9,114 nucleotides of DNA from positions 1 through 9,114 of the forward strand of contig PNOO01000089.1 of assembly GCA_013824905.1 (NCBI GenBank), written 5' to 3'. The DNA comes from Syntrophus sp. (in: bacteria). GTDB taxonomy: Bacteria; Desulfobacterota; Syntrophia; Syntrophales; UBA5619. Shown piece after piece: positions 5,627 through 9,114 of this stretch. The notes under the pieces were generated by a model, which saw nothing but the letters and a program-made list of their open reading frames with translations, was not told where the DNA came from and ran no database searches. The position numbers and the translations under genes are program-made. How positions within the stretch are numbered: the stretch's first letter is position 1; each line of letters begins with the position of its first letter.

Positions 5627-7067
5627 ATTGCTCCCTGGTTGGAATTTTGATGGTTGCTGTTGTGCCCCTGCCGACGATGCTGGAAAGTTCTATATGACCA
5701 TGATGCTGCTTGATGATGCCATAACACATGGAGAGCCCCAGTCCGGTCCCCGACCCTATTTCCTTGGTCGTGAAAAAAGGATCGAATACCCGTGACAGGT
5801 TCTCGTCGGCAATCCCCATACCCGTATCCGTTACACGGACTTCGATCAAGCTGCTTTTCTGTGACGAGGAGATGAAAATCCTGCCGCCATCCGGCATGGC
5901 CTCCAGGGAATTTGACAAAATATTGATAAACACCTGTTCAAGCTTTCCACTGTCACCCATAACCTCCGGCACCGGAACCAAGTCCTGTTGTAGGGTGATG
6001 TTTTTTAATTTGTATCCCAGGAGCGTAAGCGAACTGCTTATGATGCTGTTGATATTCAAAGGAACAAATTCTGCTTCTCGCTGGCGGGAAAACTGGAGAA
6101 GTTCCTGAGCAATTGCTGATGCCCGGTCTATATTTCTTTCAACGGCGTCGAGTTTTTCAATAGCGTCGCGTTGTTCGCTGTTACTTTTCAATCTGGTTTT
6201 GAGTGTCTGGATGGCCAAAGAGGCATTCGTCAGCGGATTATTGATCTCGTGCGCTATGCCGGCTGCAAGCTGTCCGAGCGAGGAAAGCTTTTCAGTCTGG
6301 ACGAGGAGTCTTGTCTGTTGCTCTATTTTCCGTCTGGTTTCGATGTCAAAAATATTCAGTGCTTTGATAATGAAGTATGAAAAAAGAACGACCGCTACTC
6401 CCCGAAGGAATTCCACGGGCACGTGAATGGTGGTTAAAAGCGTGCGAAGGTCAATAATGCCCGCTAACAATCCATAAAAAAGAATTGCAATGCCCGAGAA
6501 AAGGAAGTTCCTCGAAACGGGTCCGCTCATGTTTTTTATTTCGTATGAGTACGTGATGAGTCCATAGCCGGTTACGAGCCCTCCTGTGAGCCCGAGTGTG
6601 TATCGTACGCCGACTTCCGCGCGCCATAAGAACAGCAGATCGATAAGTGGTCCCTGCTTCCATAGAACGACGGCCCACAGGAGGACCAGCAGAAAGGGAA
6701 TCCCCTTGATCCACTTCATTGGCTTTTTATCAAGGGCGCTTATCAGCGAAAGGCCAAACTGCAAAAGAAAGAAAAAAGAGAGGATGATCGTAGCGAGCAA
6801 TATCCGCTTGATCAGGAAGATTTCCTGCCGCGTCATCTGTTCCCCCTGGATCAATGGGAGGAGTTGAAGCCATTCATGCAAGCCGTGGATAAATCCGAAC
6901 ATTCCCAGCATCCACAGGCTGTTGGAGAGTTTCAAGTCGCTCGCCTTCAGCTCTTTTACCGAAATGGAAATGCCCAGAAAAAGGAAAGCGGCGCCGTAAA
7001 AAAAATAGATCGGGTAAATAAAGGGAATGTTCGAGAATAGGTTATAAAGAGATATAAAAGTCGTCAT
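5598..7067 (-). CDS. membrane sensor histidine kinase with seven-helix N-terminal region
   Basis: The ATG at 7067 is preferred since GAGG sits four bases before it; an in-frame ATG at 7079 lacks any ribosome site. In the resulting 489-residue protein the first ~240 residues contain about seven hydrophobic helices (for example IYPIYFFYGAAFLFLGISI, ILLATIILSFFFLLQFGL, FLLVLLWAVVLW, FLRGVAVVLFSYFII) with no periplasmic domain. The second helix holds a GFIHGLHEW motif seen in kinases of this type. A dimerisation/phosphoacceptor domain follows with His273 in GIAHEINNPL, then a complete ATPase: N-box around EQVFINILSNSLEA, DTGMGI, FDPFFTTKE and GSGTGLGLS. No PAS or HAMP domain is evident, so the signal is probably sensed in or near the membrane, perhaps quinone or redox state. 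It lies 100 bp after the triheme cytochrome gene. Confidence 0.9.
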   Translation of the reverse strand: MTTFISLYNLFSNIPFIYPIYFFYGAAFLFLGISISVKELKASDLKLSNSLWMLGMFGFIHGLHEWLQLLPLIQGEQMTRQEIFLIKRILLATIILSFFFLLQFGLSLISALDKKPMKWIKGIPFLLVLLWAVVLWKQGPLIDLLFLWRAEVGVRYTLGLTGGLVTGYGLITYSYEIKNMSGPVSRNFLFSGIAILFYGLLAGIIDLRTLLTTIHVPVEFLRGVAVVLFSYFIIKALNIFDIETRRKIEQQTRLLVQTEKLSSLGQLAAGIAHEINNPLTNASLAIQTLKTRLKSNSEQRDAIEKLDAVERNIDRASAIAQELLQFSRQREAEFVPLNINSIISSSLTLLGYKLKNITLQQDLVPVPEVMGDSGKLEQVFINILSNSLEAMPDGGRIFISSSQKSSLIEVRVTDTGMGIADENLSRVFDPFFTTKEIGSGTGLGLSMCYGIIKQHHGHIELSSIVGRGTTATIKIPTREQYEKDTDCGR

Positions 7068-7093
7068 ACGCCTCAGCATTCATAACAATCAAT

Positions 7094-7131
7094 CCCGGTC
7101 TTCGCAACATACCGGGGGGCAAAAGGCCGGT
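7094..7131 (-). promoter_or_regulatory. mutually exclusive hairpins before the kinase gene
   Basis: Three short segments in the gap between the triheme cytochrome and the kinase can pair in two ways. ACCGGG at 7111-7116 is complementary to CCCGGT at 7094-7099 (6 bp) and its first five bases also to CCGGT at 7127-7131. Only one can form at a time. There is no T-run after either, so transcription termination is not indicated; RNA processing or differential expression within the operon is possible. Confidence 0.25.
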
Positions 7132-7167
7132 GGATCATTGCCGCCGAATGGATGAAGAAGATGAAGA

Positions 7168-7488
7168 TCACTGGTGACAGCGGGAACAATTTTGGGGGTC
7201 CTGCACGTCAAAGGATACCCGCCCACTATGGCATCTGCCGCAGAATTCTCCTTTGGTGATCTTCCCCATGTCCATCTTGTATGACCCCTGGGCCATCTGG
7301 AAAAACTGGTAATGACAGCCGCTGCACTTGAGCCCCTGTTCCTTCAAGTGTTTATTATGGCTGAAGACGACCGGTGGAGCATTTTGGGGCGTAAAGGTCA
7401 AATCACCGCCGCCGGCCGGCTGAGCAAGAGCGACGAGAGGAATCGATAGACATCCGCTGATCATGGCCATAACGAACATCTTTTTCAT
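7168..7488 (-). CDS. triheme c7-type cytochrome (nanowire_3heme-like)
   Basis: The 106-residue product starts with a signal peptide (MKKMFVMAMISGCLSIPLVALA, cleavage near AQPAGG). The mature protein contains FSHNKHL, whose histidines are typical axial ligands, and three haem sites: CSGCH, CGRCH and CSRCH. The segment MDMGKITKGEFCGRCHSGRVSF followed by a final NCSRCHQ fits the triheme family modelled as c(7)-type or 'nanowire' triheme cytochromes of electron-transferring deltaproteobacteria. It should be a periplasmic electron carrier. The ribosome site is weak (only GGA near GGAATAAAACTAC), yet the promoter about 40-70 bp upstream is near consensus. It is the first gene of the putative unit that continues with the kinase, regulator and octahaem cytochrome, so it may supply or receive electrons from the latter. 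Confidence 0.88.
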   Translation of the reverse strand: MKKMFVMAMISGCLSIPLVALAQPAGGGDLTFTPQNAPPVVFSHNKHLKEQGLKCSGCHYQFFQMAQGSYKMDMGKITKGEFCGRCHSGRVSFDVQDPQNCSRCHQ

Positions 7489-7530
7489 GTAGTTTTATTC
7501 CATTAACTTTAAGTATTTAACTTAGCACAG

Positions 7531-7558
7531 ATTATAATAGCTAATCCCGAGATGTCAA
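7531..7558 (-). promoter_or_regulatory. consensus sigma70 promoter of the triheme cytochrome gene
   Basis: On the minus strand TTGACA (7558-7553) is followed after 16 bp by TATAAT (7536-7531), a six-of-six match for both hexamers. Transcription would start near 7524 and leave a leader of about 36 bases before the triheme cytochrome ATG. A perfect consensus suggests strong basal transcription or a need for a repressor. It could drive the entire cytochrome-kinase-regulator unit. Confidence 0.8.
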
Positions 7559-7660
7559 AGCATTTTGTAATTTCTGAAAACATCATAAGGATTTTCTCCA
7601 CGAACATTAACCCTTGCAATCTCTGCGATAAAATATCAGCGTCCGCTTAGAGAGATTACT

Positions 7661-7702
7661 GCGGAAATCCTATCAAAGATAGCGGAAATCCTATCAAAGA
7701 TA
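7661..7702. repeat. perfect 2 x 21-bp direct tandem repeat
   Basis: The 21 bases from 7661 to 7681 (beginning GCGGAAATCC, ending CAAAGATA) are repeated without change at 7682-7702. The two units abut exactly. At two turns of the helix per unit, protein bound to each copy would face the same side of the DNA. The junction also contains GATAG and CTATC in inverse orientation. It lies about 100-170 bp upstream of the triheme cytochrome promoter and 40 bp before the leader-like ORF on the other strand, so it might serve either. Confidence 0.8.
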
Positions 7703-7742
7703 ACAGATTGAAATCTTGAGTCTTAAACGATGTTAACGATTT

Positions 7743-7796
7743 GTGGAGGAAGTACACATCAACCAGGTGAACCACTTTTTCATCGTGCGATCCTGA
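7743..7796 (+). other. leader-peptide-like short ORF, possibly with a damaged start
   Basis: A good ribosome site (GGAGGA, 7745-7750) is followed at ideal spacing by ATC instead of ATG at 7758, then by codons for NQVNHFFIVRS and a TGA at 7794-7796. Four bases later a hairpin with a T-rich tail begins. This arrangement is that of an amino-acid-biosynthesis attenuator. A GTG at 7743 would open the same frame (VEEVHINQVN...) but overlaps the ribosome site. No plus-strand gene follows within the window. It may be a relic, may use a non-standard start, or may be chance. Confidence 0.35.
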
Positions 7797-7799
7797 GGA

Positions 7800-7839
7800 A
7801 GAGCCCCGATGACTATAGATCACCGGGGCTTTCTCTTTC
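7800..7839 (+). terminator. hairpin with T-rich tail, attenuator- or terminator-like
   Basis: AGCCCCG at 7802-7808 pairs with CGGGGCT at 7824-7830, with three more inner pairs (TGA with TCA) after one mismatch, and the right arm runs into TTTCTCTTT. The tail fits the plus strand. On the minus strand the stem lies about 40 bp after the cobO stop but is followed by CTCTTCC, a poorer tail; it could still serve cobO in part. Confidence 0.6.
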
Positions 7840-7870
7840 AGGCACGGAAGGGTGAGTGGAGCCCTGTTTT

Positions 7871-8440
7871 TCAGTATTCGATCCCGGCTCGCTCCTTGAC
7901 GCCGGTGTTGTAGTGGTGGCGGACCTCCCGGATCTCGCTCACTGTGTCGCCGAGGGCGATGACCTCCGGCGGGGCGTAGCGGCCGGTGAGGATAAGGTCG
8001 ACTGGGGCGGGTTTACTCTTGATGAGATTGAGCACATCGTTGAGAGGGATCAGCTGGAAATCGGCCGCTACGTTGATCTCGTCCAGGATGACCATGTCGT
8101 AATCGCCGGAGGTGATCGCCTTACGGGCGAGGGTGAGGCCCTGGCGGGCGAGTTCGATGTCGAGCGGCGCCGGGTTTTCCCTCATGACGAAGCTGTCAAG
8201 GCCGGCCAGGTGAATGGTGAGGTTCGGCAGGTACTTTTCCCCGGCGAGAAACTCCCCGTATTTGCGTCCCTTCATGAACTGGATGACGCAGACCCGGTAG
8301 CCCTGGCCTATGGCACGCAGCGCCTGGCCGAAGGCTGCGGTTGTCTTCCCCTTCCCGTTTCCCGTGTAGATCTGGACGATCCCCTTCCGGTACTTTTCCA
8401 GGATGTCCTCCCTCGCCTCGGCAACCAATTCCATATCCAT
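7871..8440 (-). CDS. cobO: corrinoid (cob(I)alamin) ATP adenosyltransferase, CobO/BtuR family
   Basis: The 189-residue product has the family's full pattern: a P-loop GNGKGKTTAA at residues 27-36, then FGQALRAIGQGYRVCVIQFMKG, the Walker B-like DYDMVILDEINVAADF, and the C-terminal LILTGRYAPPEVIALGDTVSEI followed by HHYNTGVKERAGIEY. Length equals that of BtuR/CobO proteins. The enzyme transfers adenosyl from ATP to reduced corrinoid in the cytoplasm and gives adenosylcobalamin for biosynthesis or salvage. The ATG at 8440 follows GAGGGGAGTC; another in-frame ATG at 8434 is possible and would shorten it by two residues. The start lies 11 bp from the end of a 156-bp inverted-repeat element that separates it from meaB, which also depends on adenosylcobalamin biology. 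Confidence 0.92.
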   Translation of the reverse strand: MDMELVAEAREDILEKYRKGIVQIYTGNGKGKTTAAFGQALRAIGQGYRVCVIQFMKGRKYGEFLAGEKYLPNLTIHLAGLDSFVMRENPAPLDIELARQGLTLARKAITSGDYDMVILDEINVAADFQLIPLNDVLNLIKSKPAPVDLILTGRYAPPEVIALGDTVSEIREVRHHYNTGVKERAGIEY

Positions 8441-8450
8441 GACTCCCCTC

Positions 8451-8606
8451 AAAAATAGGGACAGCGCCCAATTATTTCAATTAGCCCCCAAATATCCTAA
8501 TTTTATGGAGACCATTACATTAAAGTGTTTCGCGTTGACGAAGCAATATTGGGGACCGGGGCTTCGTGAGAGACTCATGGGATAATTGGGCGCCGTCCCT
8601 ATTTTT
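8451..8606. mobile_element. 156-bp MITE-like element with 25-bp terminal inverted repeats
   Basis: Bases 8451-8475 (starting AAAAATAGGGAC) and 8582-8606 (ending GTCCCTATTTTT) are inverse complements at 24 of 25 positions; the single difference is in the thirteenth base (A against G). The 106-bp interior is AT-rich at its left and encodes no transposase. A 26-residue frame at 8505-8585 ends within the right repeat but lacks a ribosome site. I recall GGGAC-type terminal hairpins near IS200-like (Y1) transposases in deltaproteobacteria, which is a hint only. No clear target duplication is seen. It lies between meaB and cobO, 11 bp from the cobO start, so the cobO leader or promoter may come from it. 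An alternative view is a large stem-loop acting as a terminator or processing site. Confidence 0.7.
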
Positions 8607-8612
8607 TATTTT

Positions 8613-9114
8613 TTATTTCAGGTAGCGGCGGGCGACCTCCTCGGCGAGCGTGTAAGGGTCCGACTCCTTCCGGAGGAGACGCTGGGCGATGTCGTCCATC
8701 TCCCCGCTTTCCATGAGGCCCTTCAGGATCGGCTCCAGTATGGCATCGCGGAGGGCCTCGTGGATTTCGACCATCGTCTTTCGCCGCATCCGATCGCCCA
8801 AAAGGCCGGTTTCCATCAGCCGCCGGTGGTGGTCTCCGATGGCGGCGGCCAGTTCTTCCAGGCTTTTCCCGAAGGGGCCGGAGTCGAAGACGTTCCCGAT
8901 CCGGATGATCGGGGGTTGCCAGCCGCCGGGGAATTCGGGGACCATGTTGAGCATGGCGGTCAGTTCGCTCATGAGCTGTGCAGTCCCGTCGCGGTCCGCC
9001 TTATTGATCACGAAGATGTCGGCGATCTCCATGATTCCCGCCTTGATCGCCTGAATCTCGTCGCCCATTCCCGGAACGAGGACGACGACGACCGTATGGG
9101 AGTGGTTGATGATC
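8613..9114 (-). CDS. meaB: MeaB/ArgK GTPase chaperone of methylmalonyl-CoA mutase, C-terminal part
   Basis: The frame runs off the right edge; visible are the last 166 residues. They begin IINHSHTVVVVLVPGMGDEIQAIKAGIMEIADIFVINKADRDG without interruption when read in 20-residue pieces, which is the region around the G3/G4 motifs of MeaB with the GTP-specificity motif NKAD. The ATG at 9068 is internal, because this conserved strand precedes it. The C-terminal part (helices around RRKTMVEIHEALRDAIL and DPYTLAEEVARRYL) is the dimerisation arm. MeaB binds methylmalonyl-CoA mutase, uses GTP to control adenosylcobalamin loading and protects the enzyme from inactivation. The Walker A end and any mutase gene lie outside the window. 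Proximity to cobO fits a shared B12 pathway. Confidence 0.9.
   Translation of the reverse strand, partial: IINHSHTVVVVLVPGMGDEIQAIKAGIMEIADIFVINKADRDGTAQLMSELTAMLNMVPEFPGGWQPPIIRIGNVFDSGPFGKSLEELAAAIGDHHRRLMETGLLGDRMRRKTMVEIHEALRDAILEPILKGLMESGEMDDIAQRLLRKESDPYTLAEEVARRYLK

Larger units (their letters stand above)
7489..7870. other. 382-bp region without a confident gene
   Basis: This stretch separates the triheme cytochrome from cobO, both on the minus strand. It is AT-rich up to about 7760. It holds the promoter of the triheme gene, an inverted repeat (AATCTCT at 7618-7624 with AGAGATT at 7651-7657), the 21-bp tandem repeat, the leader-like ORF and the hairpin listed separately. The plus strand from about 7618 to 7840 might encode a small RNA, but no convincing plus-strand promoter was found (TTGAAA at 7708 lacks a good -10 partner). 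Confidence 0.5.

Noticed and set aside
7856..8458. 200-codon plus-strand frame opposite cobO
   Set aside because: The minus-strand product is an unmistakable corrinoid adenosyltransferase with P-loop; the plus frame is its shadow.
8505..8585. 26-residue frame inside the inverted-repeat element
   Set aside because: No ribosome site, ends within the terminal repeat, and is no longer than chance would allow.
7489..8870. Cobalamin riboswitch near cobO or meaB, and tRNA, rRNA or CRISPR elements anywhere in the window
   Set aside because: No B12-box-like conserved core was recognised before cobO; no tRNA cloverleaf, rRNA sequence or regularly spaced repeat array was seen.

Overview
The window looks like chromosomal DNA of an anaerobic deltaproteobacterium in the broad sense (Desulfobacterota or Syntrophobacterota, syntroph- or sulfate-reducer-like). 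The evidence is the company of genes: the end of a large 2-hydroxyacyl-CoA dehydratase activase-type protein, a CooT-type nickel protein, multiheme and triheme c-type cytochromes, a two-component system, a corrinoid adenosyltransferase and a MeaB GTPase. No taxonomic marker gene is present, so this placement is inference.

Layout. Positions 1-3438 carry plus-strand genes: the 3' end of the activase-like protein (1-1365), a secreted DUF4412-like protein (1546-2232), a small cupin (2386-2781) in visibly GC-rich DNA, a possible 14-codon ORF coupled to a 66-residue helical protein (2991-3191), and CooT (3250-3438). A hairpin at 3478-3516 closes this half. Everything annotated with confidence as protein from 3531 to the right edge is on the minus strand: an exported cytochrome with eight haem sites (3531-4712), a response regulator (4976-5626), a seven-helix membrane histidine kinase (5598-7067), and a triheme c7-type cytochrome (7168-7488). 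A near-perfect sigma70-type promoter at 7531-7558 points into the triheme gene. Positions 7489-7870 are a long gene-poor stretch with that promoter, a perfect 2 x 21-bp tandem repeat, and a plus-strand leader-like ORF followed by a hairpin with a T-rich tail. Beyond it lie cobO (7871-8440), a 156-bp element with 25-bp terminal inverted repeats (8451-8606), and the C-terminal part of meaB (8613 to the edge).

How the parts fit. Triheme cytochrome, kinase, regulator and octahaem cytochrome lie head to tail and could form one redox-sensing and electron-transfer unit, with the kinase and regulator overlapping by 29 bp. CobO makes the adenosylcobalamin that methylmalonyl-CoA mutase needs and MeaB protects and reloads that mutase, so the right edge is a B12/propionyl-CoA metabolism locus interrupted by a small mobile-looking element. 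CooT and the helical protein with two histidines one turn apart are a plausible nickel-handling pair. The most unusual points are the orphan attenuator-like leader, the tandem repeat, the inverted-repeat element, and the eighth haem site with three rather than two residues between the cysteines.
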